Assembly (NCBI RefSeq): GCF_000715075.1
Contig: NC_134090.1
Span: 48,863,792 to 48,927,791, forward strand
DNA length: 64,000 nt
Reading direction: 5' to 3'
Origin: Nicotiana tabacum
Taxonomy: Eukaryota; Streptophyta; Magnoliopsida; Solanales; Solanaceae
In this document: positions 12,283 through 25,148 of the stretch, piece by piece
How positions within the stretch are numbered: position 1 is the first letter of the stretch
How the letters are laid out: every line of letters begins with the position of its first letter
Made by a program: the position numbers and the translations under genes
The notes under the pieces: model-generated
The model's input: only the letters and a program-made list of their open reading frames with translations
Database searches by the model: none
Told to the model about the DNA's origin: nothing

Positions 12283-14428
12283 TGTCACGACCCAAACCGA
12301 TGGGCCGCGATGGGCACCCGATACCTTACTCAACCGAGTACCAACGTACCGTATCTTTCTTATTACATCATCATATACACGTGACATACGGGCCTAATAG
12401 GCCAACATAATCATTTATAAACTCAAAACATAGGCCGACAAGGCCGTACAATCTTTCACGTACACGACATATGTCTACAAGCCTCTAAGAGTTTATAAAT
12501 GTCATAAAGGTCGGGACAGAGTCCCACCATACCAAACAATACACGTCTGAATCATACTAACCAAACAAGAAACTCCGAAGCAAATGGAGCGCACCAACAT
12601 CTTTCGCTAAGCTGATAGCCTACTTGGAGGGCTCTCAGCCTATTTATCGGGACCTACAGGCATGAAACGCAATGTCCCCAGGAAAAAGGGACGGCAGTAC
12701 GAAAAATTTACAGAGTATGTAAGGCACATAAATAAGTACATAATAGACATGAAAGAAACATGGAGTACATGACTCAACTTGTAAGTCTGAATAACTTTGT
12801 AAATCATGAAATAATTATAGCATCATGTATATGCGTATGAATGTCATGTCGTGTATAGGTACGTATTTCATAACATCATCAATCTCTGAGGGCATGCCAT
12901 CATATCATCTTGGCTAATGTGGGCAAAATCATCAATGTATACCAGTAGATCAGATGATGGTGCGTATATAATACCATAACCTTTTCCATATCACATATAC
13001 ATATTTATGCATACATATATATGTGTATATAACGCTATTTGGTCACGGGTCAATGTACATGAATGAAATGCATGAAAAGTACGTTAATAAAAACCTTTCG
13101 AAATGTCATAAGACCATTTTGCCTTTGAGTAATATCATAAGGTAAGCTCGTTTCAACTTTCGTATTTTTCTGAGACCCATGATTAGATGATGAAATATTA
13201 TAACACATGGAAATTCAAGAACATAGATATCTCTAATACTTCTATGAATAGAGTCATTTATGGAATTTGTGCATTTATACATTTCGTTCGTATTGTATGG
13301 ATCATGCCAAAAGAAAGAAGGGATAGCCTTAACATACCTGAATCGATTCTCTTGATAATTCCTTTAACACTCATTGATTAATGTAGGATTAGTATTAAGA
13401 AGCAAACTAAGCTGCATAATATTGGTTGGTCATAATCCACAGTAAACCTACCTATACTTTATTATTTAGTAGGATTAAGCCCGAGGCTTGATGGTGGGGG
13501 TGGTGCTCTATGTGTTGAAAATGGAAAAGGGTTACTATAAGGCCAAATAATAGTTAATTTTGCCCTTGTCAGATAAGATAATGGATGAATAGTTTAGTAG
13601 AGAACCTGATACAGTAGTTGCCTCAATATCTAGAATACTACTCTTGGAATCACTGCGTATGTGATTAAGATTCAAAATTTGACATGGTATAACCGACTAC
13701 AACTAAAGAATAAGATCTAAGATACGATCTAAATCTTGACACTTTGTTATAAAATGAATGGGATAGTCTTGAAAGACAAGATAAAGATGGCTAAGATAAT
13801 CACTTCTTACTTGTAAAATTCCTTAAGATTTGTTGTCCATGTGCCCACTATCTAGCTTGTCTAAAGACAAGTAACTTAAGTGCTCCTTCATCTGCTGCCA
13901 CGTGGGGTGGGGTGGGGTTTAATCTTATCCAAATATATCCCCAATTAATTAGGTAATGTCTTGTTACCCGGTAATTAATTAATTACCTGCAAAATTGAGA
14001 ATTATTCTCACTTACTTAAAATATTACTCAACTTTCACATATCTGATACACCTTACTATTATGGTCATGTGGTACTTCGTATAACACTAATCCATAAATA
14101 CCAGGTATTTTAGCTCGGGCCATATTTTACTCCAAATGCCAAACTTGGACAAAATTCATTTTCTTTGACTTGCTCCCCCTTTCAACTTCATGAATTTACC
14201 AGTCGCTTGTGAAATAGCATAATTCTTATAATCTCCAAATAATCTTTTACTTGGACTGATGTCAATTACCTTATGACAAATTTAACGTACAATACTTCAG
14301 GGTGCAATATCATCGTAACTTAATATTGCGAAGCGTGACATCACCGTAATATAATACTACTGGGGGTAACATTATCGTAATATATTACTGCAAAGCATAA
14401 CATCGACGTAATATTGCGGAGCGTAACA
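12283..14428 (-). repeat. LTR (3' LTR of the LARD-like element)
   Basis: Starts TGTCACGACCCAAACCGATG and ends GCGTAACA. At 2146 bp it aligns end to end with 18441-20628 apart from a TA expansion. Near the right end, four degenerate units of about 35 bp (core: taatattgcggagcgtaacatc) form a subterminal array at 14300-14428. Confidence 0.85.
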
Positions 14429-14442
14429 TTATCCTCCCCTTT
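14429..14442 (-). other. Polypurine tract of the LARD-like element
   Basis: On the minus strand, TTTTAAAGGGGAGGATAA runs into the LTR start TGTTACGC. Upstream is a motif resembling 'gaggac(g/t)aatgttt', also found before the 3' LTR of the coding gypsy element at 28144. Confidence 0.75.
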
Positions 14443-17400
14443 AAAACATTAGTCCTCAAATGTTGACTGATTCAATTATCATTTTCATAACTTATATCTT
14501 CCGAATATTTTAGAACTTCCCTTGCTATCTAGGTGACTGTTCTATGAATAAGTCCAAAGTCCAGGGTATTCCCCCCTTAGGCCTCCTTCTCACACCACAA
14601 CTTGTAGTCGGAATCCTTCTAATCTCGTAACTGTTGCTACCTTTCATCATGCAGCCTGTACAATTTTGACCTTGTAAGTGTGTCCAATCTCTAGGCTTCA
14701 TATGTAGAGCTTTATAAGATGTCCCTTTGGGAATATATGAGTATACTGAAGTTCTTCGCTTGGTACTTTGTTGAATTCACGAATATTGTTATATCTCATC
14801 GCATAGGTCCGTTTAGCCATCCGTATGAATTTACTGCCATAACTCTTACTTTAATTCATTGTTGCTGAGGTCTGGTCTTCTTGTTTTCATGGTCTTAATC
14901 CTAAAGATTTATCCATTCTCGTCACCTTGTCACTTGCCTTTCCTCATCGTTACTCATGTTTTCTTAAAACTTTGTCGTTCTACCATACTTTAGCTTGCGA
15001 CCTATACATATCCATTTATAAGCTTTCCTTCAACTTGCTTGCACCATAAATTTCCTTATGTTATTCTGGAACGTCAAGCGAGATATCACATCGTCTCCAA
15101 CTTTTCTCTATTCTCTTAACTAGATATCTCGGTACTTAGAAACCATAGGCTAGAAGACATGTCGCCGACGATGCCGCTATCATTCTGGGTTATTTGATCC
15201 CCGTGCTTATAGCCTTCTATCTGAAGTATGGACTATTCACGATCTTCTGTCTTTGAGTATCTCATACGTTGTTCACCTTTACCTTACTTACCTTAAAATC
15301 TTGCATCGTATTTTCTATCTCTTTTATGACCTCTCTTCTACCTAGGTGTAATTCACGTCCATAACTTGAAGCTCTATTATAATACTTGCACCTCTGGTAC
15401 ATACATAATCCAGTGGGAGCTTCGTACTGACTTCTTATGATGCTGGTACTTCTTCTAACTGGATTCCTTATAGAGCCATTATAGATTATGGTTGTTGTGT
15501 TATTTCTCTGGAACATCTGATATTAAGAGTGATTCTGTCATGTTCTCAAGCACTTATAATTTTTCTAGGTCCAATAATCAAACTCCTGATTTACTTGGGT
15601 GATGTAATTCTTTAGTTCCTCTTCCTTCTGATAAGCCTTTATATAGGCTTAAGCTATTTTCCGATCTGTGGCTCATAGTATTAGTTATTACCTTAGTCTT
15701 TCATAGGCGTTATGAAATATCCATGATACAATCTCCTAACAATTCAATCCTTTGTCTATACCCTGGGCTCAATTCTTTCTTTTAACTTATGCTGGAGTCT
15801 TCTATGGCTGTATGATTGTCAACAGATATGCTGCCTGGATAATGCTCCAAAATCTTAAATGTATCCGTAACGTACTAATTCTGGATCATTGATCGAATAA
15901 TTCTTTCGTTCCATCTTAGCTTTCTTCCAACGTAAGCTATTACTTTTCCTGGTCTTTCTGCCCCCTTGTTGCGTTCATACTTAGCTTATCTTAGTGCCCA
16001 CACTTGCCAGAGTTTTCATACAACTCATATGATCTCGAATATTACTTTTAATTCTTACTTCCCGTTCATTAGCCACGGTAGGTACCATTTTCTTTTGGAA
16101 TGCTTACAATGTCGTTGCGAGATTGTTGTTACACGACCATTTCCTCTTTAGGTCGTTGTGCTTAGGTTAAAGCCTTCTTTCTTATCTCCTCAACTAGTTT
16201 TTCATTGTAATACTTAGGGAGAACCCTTGACCCTCGAAGTTGTGAGCTTATTATGGACCTTTTTGATGTCATTTACTTGCCTATAATCATCTGTAGTTGC
16301 TTACTTCCATGCTCTTGTGCTTGTATGGTTGCTCCTGAACTGATATTTTGATTGCCTTCCTAGTGGCACTTTCTTTTATTCCCGTAACTCTCATACGGTA
16401 CCTTTAACTACCCTAACTTTTGTTTGAATATACCTCAAGTATTATAATGATATTCTTCGAGGCTGAATTCTCCATGTTGGGTTCTACTATATTTATCTCA
16501 CACGATCTGATGACTCATCTGTAACCTCCTGTTTAGCCATAATTGGGATCTCCCTGACCAATTACTAACTACTCGTTGGACCATTCTCATATCAATATTC
16601 CTCATAATATTTCTTGGGTTATTTCCTTTGTCTTAACTTATGTCTCGCACTGGCTCCTTTTTTATTAATAACAGGGGCAGGAACCTTTACTTCCTCTCCT
16701 TGATGTCGTGCTTGCACAATATTCTTGAATCGTATTGTTTCTGTAAGATTTGGATAAGTGCCATCTCATTCCTCTTTCATTTATAGCATTCTTCCTTTAC
16801 CATTTCATAGTCACTAGAACCGCTTAATCCTGACTTAATGTCACATCAATCCATATTCCCCCTTTTAGGGTGTACTAAGAGTTGATGCCACGAGGATCTA
16901 CCTATAGATGTTTACCTCTTCATCTTTGGAATCGTTTCTCAACATCAATGATCCTTACTCGCCTTGCAGCAATCCTTTTGTATCAAGGATGACAAATTCC
17001 CTTACTCGCGAGGGTGACACTTAATGTAACTGGTACATACAGTCCCTTAAGCTTAACTTTGCTAACATTGCTTGCTTTAGGGAAGCGTCTTCTTGAAGGA
17101 CCATTCTCTGAATTTCTCATGAATATTCTTCTGTTGTCCATCCTATTATTGCCGGAGCGTGATCTAAAATTCTAATGATGCTGACTATTATCAAATCACT
17201 CGGTCCCTAATTCATATTTAGTTTATCTTGTTCACCAGTCCATATTAATTTCTATTACTCTGGGGTTTAACTTCTCCTCTTGGTAATTGCGCTAGAGTTG
17301 CGAACTTATTTCTCGAAATGAGGATATGACTTTACGGCCTATATTCTTTTATTGTCTCAAGGCCTGACAACTTTTGTTTTTTCCTTCACTTGACCGTAAA

Positions 17401-18424
17401 CTCTGTAATACTATCATCATTTTTTTACCTACCGTTATCATCTATGTATCACATCTTACTCATAATGCTTCATTAACTCTCTTCTTATCTCTTGCTAATT
17501 ATCTATGTCTACTGCTTTACTCTGAAAACTCGAACAAAATATTCTCTTGCTTTTGGCTCCCCTTGCTCCATCCCTTGGCTCTTTCAATTGCCTAACATTC
17601 TTTCTTTACTGGGGGCGGGAGCCACACTAAGAAAATATTTATTCCTTCAAGGCTTCCAGTGCTCATATCTAGCTTTAATATTTTAGGGTGCACTATTTAG
17701 GTGTCTCACGAGGAGATCTACTAGCACACTTGCAATATTCTTTGGAAATGTCAACTAACACAAACAATCCACTCACCATTCTGGTTTACTCTAATCCCAG
17801 CCAGGTCTTGATGTTCTATTTTTTTCTTAAACTACACCTGTTAGCCCCCATAGGACATAACTGAGATGGGTACGGCCAATTGTACATACCTTTGTTACTG
17901 TTGAAGGTAACTCTTAATGCTTATATTTTTCTGCCGAAACTAAAAATACAGATAATCTTCATTAACCGGGTACCTCGTACCCTTCTCACCTTACTCCTTT
18001 TACTTGTTGAAGCTTGTATCTATCTTCTGAATCTCTTATTGCCTTTCACCATAAAGGTGGATAGATATTCTTGCCTTAAGGCTCCTTATCAAGAAGCTTA
18101 CACGTAAGGTACACACATGTTCAGCTGAAGACCTCACATTTATCCATCATAGAAATGATGAAAAATCGAGTTCCTCTAATTCAACACTTCTGCAACTATA
18201 TCTCTTATCAATCATCATTTTGAACGTAGGCATTGTCTTATTATGAATAAAATAGAAATTCGGAATTTGAATTCTAATAAGTGAGCTCTACCACACGTCT
18301 AGAGTAAGAAGAAAGAGTGACAGTCCTAAATGTCATGTAGACTCCTGCTTATAAGTGTGGTGCACAACACACGCATAAACAAGACTCCACTAGACACGAC
18401 TCATAGACTCCCTAGGACAGAACT
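14443..18424 (-). other. Non-coding interior of the LARD-like element
   Basis: About 4 kb with many stops in all frames. The ORF at 15262-15516 (minus, 84 codons) and ORFs at 15966-16151, 17374-17686 and 17880-18107 (plus) have no recognisable domain. The part next to the primer site, down to about 18290, matches the untranslated leader of the coding element at 22949-23090. The rest has no counterpart there. Confidence 0.65.
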
Positions 18425-18436
18425 GCTATGATACCC
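18425..18436 (-). other. Primer-binding site, tRNA-iMet type
   Basis: On the minus strand GGGTATCATAGC lies a few bases after the LTR end. It differs at two positions from the plant initiator-Met primer site TGGTATCAGAGC. The coding sister element has TGGTATCAAAGC at the same place, followed by the same AGTTCTGTCCTAGG. Confidence 0.7.
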
Positions 18437-18440
18437 CTTT

Positions 18441-19144
18441 TGTCACGACCCAAACCGATGGGCCGCGTTGGGCACCCGGCACCTTACTTAACTAAGTATC
18501 AACGTAACGTATCTTTCTTATTACATCATTATATACACGTGACATACGGGTCTAGTAGGCCAACATAATCATTTATAAACTCAAAACATAGGCCGACAAG
18601 GCCGTACAATCTTTCACGTACACGACATATGTCTACAAGCCTTCTAGAGTACATAAATATCATAAAGGTTAGGATAGAGTCCCGCCATACCAAACAATAT
18701 ACGTCTAAATCATACTAACCAAACAAGCAATTCTGAAGCAAATGGAGTGCACCAACATCTTCCACTGAGCTGATAGCTTACTTGGAGGGCTCTCGGCCTG
18801 TCTATTGGGACCTGCGGGCATGAAACTCAGCATCCCCAGGCAAAAGGGACGTCAATATAAAAAATGTACCGAGTATGTAAGGCACATAAATAAGTACATA
18901 ACAGTCATGGAAGAAATATGGAGTACGTGACTCAACCTGTAAGTCTTAATAACTTTGTAAATCATGAAATAATTATAGTATCATGCATATGCGTATGAAT
19001 GTCATGTCGTGCATAGGTACATGTTTCATAACATCATCAGCCTCTGAGGGTATCCCATCATATCATCTTGGCCACTGTGGGAAAAATCATCAACGTATAC
19101 CAGCTGATCAGGTGGTGGTGCGTATATAACGTCATAACCTTTCT

Positions 19145-19223
<79 letters not shown>

Positions 19224-20628
19224 GTGTATATAACGCCATCTGGTCATGGGTCAATGTACATGAATGCAATGTATGAAAAGTACGTTAATAAAATCTTTCG
19301 AAATGTCATAAGACCATTTTGTCTTTGAGTAATATCATAAGGTAAGCTCGTTTCAACTTTCCTATTTTTCTGAGACCCATGAACAGATGATGAAATATTA
19401 TAACACATGAAAATTCAAGAACATAGATATCTCTAATACTTCTATGAATAGAGTCATTTATGGAATTTGTGCATTTGCACGTTTCGTTCGTATCGTATGG
19501 ATCATGCCAAAAGAAAGAAGGGATAGCCTTAACATACCTGAATCGATTCTCTTGAAAATTCCTTTAACACTCATTGATTAATGCAGGATTAGTATTAAGA
19601 AGCAAGCTAAGCTGCATAATATTGGTTGGTCATAATCCACAGTAAACCTACCTATACTTCATTATTTAGTGGGATTAAGCCCGCGGCTCGACGGTGGGGG
19701 TGGTGCTCTATGTGTTGAAAATGAAAAAGGGTTACTATAAGGCAAAAGAATAGTTAATTTTGCCCTTGTCAGATAAGATAATGGATGAATAATTTAGTAG
19801 AGAACCTGATACAGTAGTTGCCTCAATATCTAGAATACTGCTCTTGGAATCACTGCTTATGAAATTAAGATTCAAAATTTGACATGGAATAACTGACTAC
19901 AACTAAAGAATAAGATCTAGGATAAGATTTAAATCTTGACACTTTGTTATAAAATGAATGGGATAGTCTTGAAAGACAAGATAAAGATGGCTAAGATAAT
20001 CACTTCTCACGCGTAAAATTCCTTAAGATTTGTTGTCCATGTGCCCACTAGCTGGCTTGACTAAAGACAAGTCACTTAAGTGCTCCCTCATCTCCTTCCA
20101 CATGGGGTAGGGTGGAGTTTAATCTTATCCAAATATATCCCCAATTAATTAGGTAATGTCTCGTTATCCGATAATTAATCAATTATCCGCAAAATTGAGA
20201 ATTATTCTCACTTACTTAAAATATTACTCACTTTTCACATACCTTATACACCTTACTATTATAGTCATGTGGTACCTCGTATGACACTAGTCCATAAATA
20301 CCAGACATTTTAGTTCGGGCCGTATTTTACCCCAAAATGTCAAACTTGGACAAAATTCATTTTCTTTGACTTGCTCCCCCTTTCATCTTCATGAATTTAC
20401 CAATCGCTTGTGAATAGCATAATTCTTTTAATCTCCAAATACTTTTTTACTTGGACTGATGTCAATTACCTTATGACAAATTTAACATACAATATTTCAG
20501 GGTGCAACATCGTCGTAACTTAATACTGCGAAGCGTGACATCTGCGTAATGTAACACTGTTGGGGTTAACATCATCGTAATATATTACTGTGGAGCATAA
20601 CATCGACATAATACTGCGGGGCGTAACA
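18441..20628 (-). repeat. LTR (5' LTR of the LARD-like element)
   Basis: 2188 bp, TGTCACGACCC to GCGTAACA. It carries a (TA)35 run at 19149-19218 where the left LTR has only a short interrupted AT stretch (about 12985-13035). ORFs through that run are artefacts. Confidence 0.85.
19149..19218. repeat. (TA)35 microsatellite
   Basis: Pure TA run inside the right LTR; absent as a pure run in the left LTR. Confidence 0.97.
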
Positions 20629-20633
20629 GTTTT
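20629..20633. repeat. Target site duplication GTTTT, right copy
   Basis: Exact match to 12278-12282. Confidence 0.9.
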
Positions 20634-20645
20634 TGGGTCGTGACA
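20634..20645 (+). mobile_element. Last 12 bp of the element B 3' LTR
   Basis: TGGGTCGTGACA completes the LTR that was interrupted at 12282. The flank that follows is tcatt. Confidence 0.7.
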
Positions 20646-20659
20646 TCATTGTCTTCCCT

Positions 20660-20970
20660 GTAGTATGTATAACACTCTCGTGCTTCCTTATACTTAGATT
20701 TGTATTATTACCTGTTGTTTTGTTGCTTGCATTTTCTTATTATGTTGTTGTTGTTGATACTGTTTCGTGCTTCTGTTTTCTTTTTTTTGTTTATTTGTTA
20801 TTGTATTTCTTTTTGACTACGATGTGACTTTGCTTTTCCTGAGCCGATGGTTTATTGGAAACAACTCTTATACCTTCAGAAAGTAGGAGGTAAGGCTAAG
20901 TACACACTACCCTCGTTAAAATCTTAATCGTAAAATTACACTAAGTCTGTTGTTATTATTTTACCTTTGC
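20660..20970 (+). mobile_element. 3' end of an RTE-type LINE or related SINE
   Basis: The text 'cctgagccgatggtttattggaaacaactct...gtaaggctaagtacacactaccctc' matches the tail of the RTE LINE at 58908-60525 (cctgagccggggtctattggaaacaacatct...). It ends in a degenerate TTG/ATT run. Only the non-coding tail is left. The left boundary is approximate. Confidence 0.7.
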
Positions 20971-21081
20971 TTTTCCTTTTCAAATCAAATGTCTACGGGT
21001 GAAAAGTAAATAAATCAAATGACTACAAGTGATAGTTTTCTGATGTTCAACGACTTAATTAAGACTATATAAGGAGAATGT

Positions 21082-22948
21082 TGTTACACCTCACATTTTT
21101 ATATGTTGAAAGTTTCGTCTTCAGTTAATTGACGTAGACTCGGGGATCAAATCATCTTGACGTTAACGTATTTACGCTAGTTATAAAAAGCGATAAATAA
21201 GTGTTATGGAGGATAAAGGGTTACGCGAATTAAAGAGAACAAGTTTCGTTGAAAGTGGCCAATTTGGGATAAAATACGGGTCAAGCGATAATACTCGATA
21301 ATTATAAACTAGTACCATGCAAGGTACCATATGACCACGGCAGTACGATGTATAAAGTATATTAAAAATAAGTAGAATTAAAGTAATTTGAGATAATTTT
21401 TAAATTATACGGGTAATTGATTAATTACTCGGTAACAGGACATTACCCAGTTAATTAATAAGTGAATAAAAATTATAAATTATACCCCCTCCCCCCTCCG
21501 GCATAAAGCTACAATAGCTAAAAAATGACTCTTGATCGCTTTTGCTAGATGGCTACTTATGGAATATAACCAAAACATGAGTTAAATTTAAGTCTTATCA
21601 AAATAAGACTTGTAAGCATTATCCATGAAACTGGGTAATCAATTCCTTGTAAAAGAGCAAACAACATTCTGTCTTTGATTTAAATGAAAAAATGTTAGAA
21701 GCAGAAACCATTTCGTCCAACATTTCAAGAAATCCATAGCCAAATTTCGTTTGAAAATTTCAAAGAAGCAAGAACAATTTCGTTCAAGGATTCAGAAAGC
21801 AGAAATCCAATTTTTTTGAGTTCTAAGTTCCATTAACGAAGGTTCTCCAACGGAAAAATATACAGAGTTTTCCATACTCCATGTATGTTAAGGTCATCCC
21901 TTCTTTCTTTTGGCATAGTCCAAATTATACTGAAGAAATAAGCAAACGTACAGTTTCCATAAATTACTCTATTCATAGAGATACTAGGGGTGTCTATATT
22001 CTTTATTCCCCATGAGAATTATTATTATCTTTTGTTCATGGGTCTCAGAATAATACGCAGTTAAAAAAGTTTATCCGGTAGGAATATTGAGATTTTTATG
22101 TATTTCTCATGCATTTTACCCATTTATACATCTGCAGTGACCCATTACCAAATGGCATTATATACGTATATATATGTAAATATATGTATATGGAATATGG
22201 GAAAAGGTTACAACGTTATATGCGCATCCACCACCTGATCAGCTGGTATATATTGATGATGTTGCCCACAGTGGCCGAGACGATATAATGGGATGCCCTC
22301 AATGGCTTGACGATATTATGTACACCCATACCTATGCATGGCACGACATTTATACGCATGTGTATGACATTATAAATGTTTCAGAATTTACAAAGTTATT
22401 CAGATTTAAAGATGTGTTTTTTTATTCCATGTTTCATCTATGTCTTTTACGTACAAATTTTCAAGCCTTACATACTCAGTACATTTTTTGTACTGACGCC
22501 CCATTTTACGGGGTCTGCGTTTCATGCCCGCAGGTGCAGGTAGGCAAGCCGACGGTCCCCCTTCTTAGGATCCTTGATCAGCGAGAGTTGGCGTGCTCCA
22601 CTTGATCTATAGCTGCTTTTGATTTTGGTACGATATGATATGGCTCAGTCCCGTCTTTATACAGTTATATTTCTATTAGAGGTTTGTAGACAGTATGTCT
22701 AGTTGGGTTGTATGTGGCCTTGTCGGCTTTCAGTTTTGGATGTATAGTTGTCTACAGCAACCTTACCAGCTCGCCCACTGTATTTTGCATGTATATGTAC
22801 ATACGCCTTTTTGGAAGATTTCTTTCATGTAGGTTATTTTTGTAATTTAGAAAATGTTATTCAGGTTCATATCTTAGACGCATGCTTAGGGGTGTTTGAC
22901 AGGTAGGATTCAGGCACCCGTCGCGTCACATCGGTTTGGGTCGTGACA
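21082..22948 (+). repeat. 5' LTR of the chromovirus
   Basis: TGTTACACC...TCGTGACA, 1867 bp. It matches the 3' LTR at 28144-32870, and much of it matches the LARD-like LTRs in reverse, for example 'gttcatgggtctcagaata' and the region around 'ccacctgatcagctggtata'. Confidence 0.85.
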
Positions 22949-22952
22949 AAAG

Positions 22953-22964
22953 TGGTATCAAAGC
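22953..22964 (+). other. Primer-binding site, tRNA-iMet type
   Basis: TGGTATCAAAGC lies four bases after the LTR; one mismatch from the plant initiator-Met site. Confidence 0.85.
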
Positions 22965-23180
22965 AGTTCTGTCCTAGGGTTGTATACAGATCGTATCTAG
23001 TAGAGTCTTGTTTATGGGTATGTCATGCACCACACTTATAAATAGGAGGCTACAGGACATATAGGATGTTATCCTCTCTTTTTATTTTAGATCGTGAGAT
23101 ACCAGAATTTATGTTCCTAACAATATGCTATATTTTCATCAATTCCTCCAAAGAGTACGACCGCCTAGAAGGGAAAGTCT

Positions 23181-24332
23181 ATGGCTGGTGAGACTAGTAG
23201 TCGAGCACCACGAGTTACCAGGGCTTGGGGAGAGTCTCATGGTGATGTTCCATCTCAGACTTCATATACTCGCCCTTTCCAGAAGAGCTCCAAGGGGCAC
23301 TAGCTCCAGCGCCTGCCCTTGTATATTCAGCACCTCCGCCGGATGCACCGGGTCAGGAGATGAGAGATGCTATTCAGCTATTAACTCGATTAGTACCCCG
23401 CATAGGCTCGGCGTCAGGAAATAGGTATTGGTCATGCAGATAGGTCCGTCAGTGCGAGGGTTCACGACTTCATTAATTTAGACCCTTCGGTATTCACTGG
23501 GGCAGATCTGAATGAGGACCCTCATGTATTTATTAATAGAGTGCAGAGGATGTTACGGGTAATGAAGGCCACTACGACTGAGTCAGTTGATCTAGCTTCC
23601 TATAGACTCCGAGATGTTGCAGTTAATTGGTACGAGTCTTAGGAATTGTCCAGAGGTGAGGATGCCCCTCCACCGATATGGTGGGAGTTTACAGAGGCCT
23701 TTCTTTGTCATTATCTGCCACCAGAGCTTAGACGGGCTAGGGTTGATAGAATCTTGACCCTTCGGCAGGGTAACATGAGTGTTCGGGAGTACAGTCTTCA
23801 GTTTGATTCATTGGCTAGGTATGCTCCCACTATTGTATCTAAGATTGACAATCAGGTTCACCAGTTCGTGATGGGATTAGAGCCTCAGTTGCTTAACAAT
23901 GGTATGTCGGTCTCACTTCAACCAGACATGGATATTTCTCGTATTCAGGTATACTCTCAGGGTGTAAAGGAGCGTAAACAGAAACAGAGGGCCGATCGTG
24001 AGCATGATAGGGCCCAAAATAAGAGAGCGAGGTCTTCGGGGCCTTATGGTGAGTTTCAAGGTGGTCAGAGGCAGCAGTACCCGAGGTATCCAACCCAACT
24101 ATCGGCTAGCAAACCCTCTCAGTTTGGAGGTAAGAGATTTGATCATTCCTTATATTCAGGGTCTGGTCAGAACTTCAGGGCCTCAGATTCTCACTATAGG
24201 GGTGAGTCAAATCAGACGAGGCCACCCTTGCCACGATGTGCTCAATATGGTAAGCAACATACCGGGCAGTGCCGTATGGGGTTAGATGTTTGTTATACTT
24301 GTGGTTATCCGGGCCACGTTATGAGGGATTGT
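23181..24332 (+). pseudogene. gag of the chromovirus, broken
   Basis: The ATG at 23181 opens the frame shared by most of the polyprotein. A retrotransposon gag region covers about 23460-24000, and a CCHC zinc knuckle (CYTCGYPGHVMRDC) lies at 24291-24332. In life this would be the RNA-binding structural protein of the particle. A possible earlier knuckle (CAQYGKQHTGQC) has Tyr where a Cys is expected. The frame is broken by a stop after about 40 codons, by local frameshifts near 23300-23450 and by a TAG at 23640, where a Trp would fit. The long ORF starting at 23646 begins only downstream of that stop. Confidence 0.85.
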
Positions 24333-25148
24333 CCGATGAGAGGTGATGCAAGCATACCTCAGCCATCAGGATTTGTAGCGGGTTCATTATCATTAGTATG
24401 CCCCCCTGGGCAAGGTCCACAAGCAGCAATGAGTCATGGTAGAGGCAGAGGCGGAACATCCAACTCGAGCAATCCTCAGAACCGCATTTATGTGTTGGCA
24501 AGACGACAGGACCAGGAGTCATTGCCTGATGTTGTTACAGGTATATTATCAGTCTCCTCATATGATGTATATGTGCTGATTGACCAAGGTTCCACCTTAT
24601 CATACGTTACTCTGTTAGTTGCTAGTAAGTTTGGAATAAAACCTGAATCGGTTAAACCTTTTGAGGTGTCTACACATGTTGGGGACATAGTGATAGCTAA
24701 TCGAGTATATAGGGGTTGCATAGTAGCAGTTCATAGTCGATCTACCGTAGCGGACCTAATCGAGTTGGATATTGTAGAATTTGATGTTATAATGGGTATA
24801 GATTCGTTGGCTTCCTGTCATGCCAACGCTGATTATAGATCAAAGATAGTCCGATTTCAATTTCCAAGGGGACCTATTTTGGAGTGGAAAGGTAATACGG
24901 CATCTCCGAGAGGAAGATTCATTTCCTATCTCAAGGCAAGGAATATGATCAATAAGGGTTGTATTTATCACTTAGTTTGGGTTCAGGATATGAAAGTAGA
25001 GTCACCAACCATTCAGTTCATCCCTATGGTGAATGAGTTTCCCGATGTTTTTCCCGATGAGCTTCCAGGTCTCCCGCCAGAGCAAGAAATTGAGTTTGCT
25101 ATTAACCTACTACCGGATACTCACATAATATCTATTCCTCCCTATTGA
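24333..25148 (+). pseudogene. Protease region of the chromovirus
   Basis: It continues the gag frame. The aspartic protease signature reads LIDQGSTLSYVT with the catalytic Asp codon at 24582-24584, and the usual conserved stretch IMGIDSL follows. The residue after the Asp is Gln, unusual for this family but not at the catalytic position. The segment ends in a TGA at 25146-25148, where an Arg CGA codon would fit. Confidence 0.8.

Larger units (their letters stand above)
12283..20628 (-). mobile_element. LARD-like LTR element without recognisable gag-pol
   Basis: This complete element has left LTR 12283-14428, right LTR 18441-20628, 5-bp duplication GTTTT, a minus-strand primer site beside the right LTR and a polypurine tract beside the left LTR, so it reads right to left. 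The two LTRs are clearly the same sequence with scattered changes. The 4.0-kb interior has no ORF over about 85 codons and no gag, protease, RT, RNase H or integrase motif that I could find. Because the LTRs are still alike, the interior is more likely to have been non-coding at insertion than to have decayed since. The leader beside the primer site matches that of the coding gypsy element at 21082-32870. The alternative is a strongly rearranged interior from another family. Confidence 0.75.

Noticed and set aside
14443..18424. Hidden gag-pol in the LARD-like interior
   Set aside because: I looked for RT, integrase, protease and zinc-knuckle words in both strands and found none; a profile search would be decisive.
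19026..19328. ORFs of alternating Ile-Tyr on both strands
   Set aside because: They are translations of the TA microsatellite inside an LTR; the same applies to 49349-49607.
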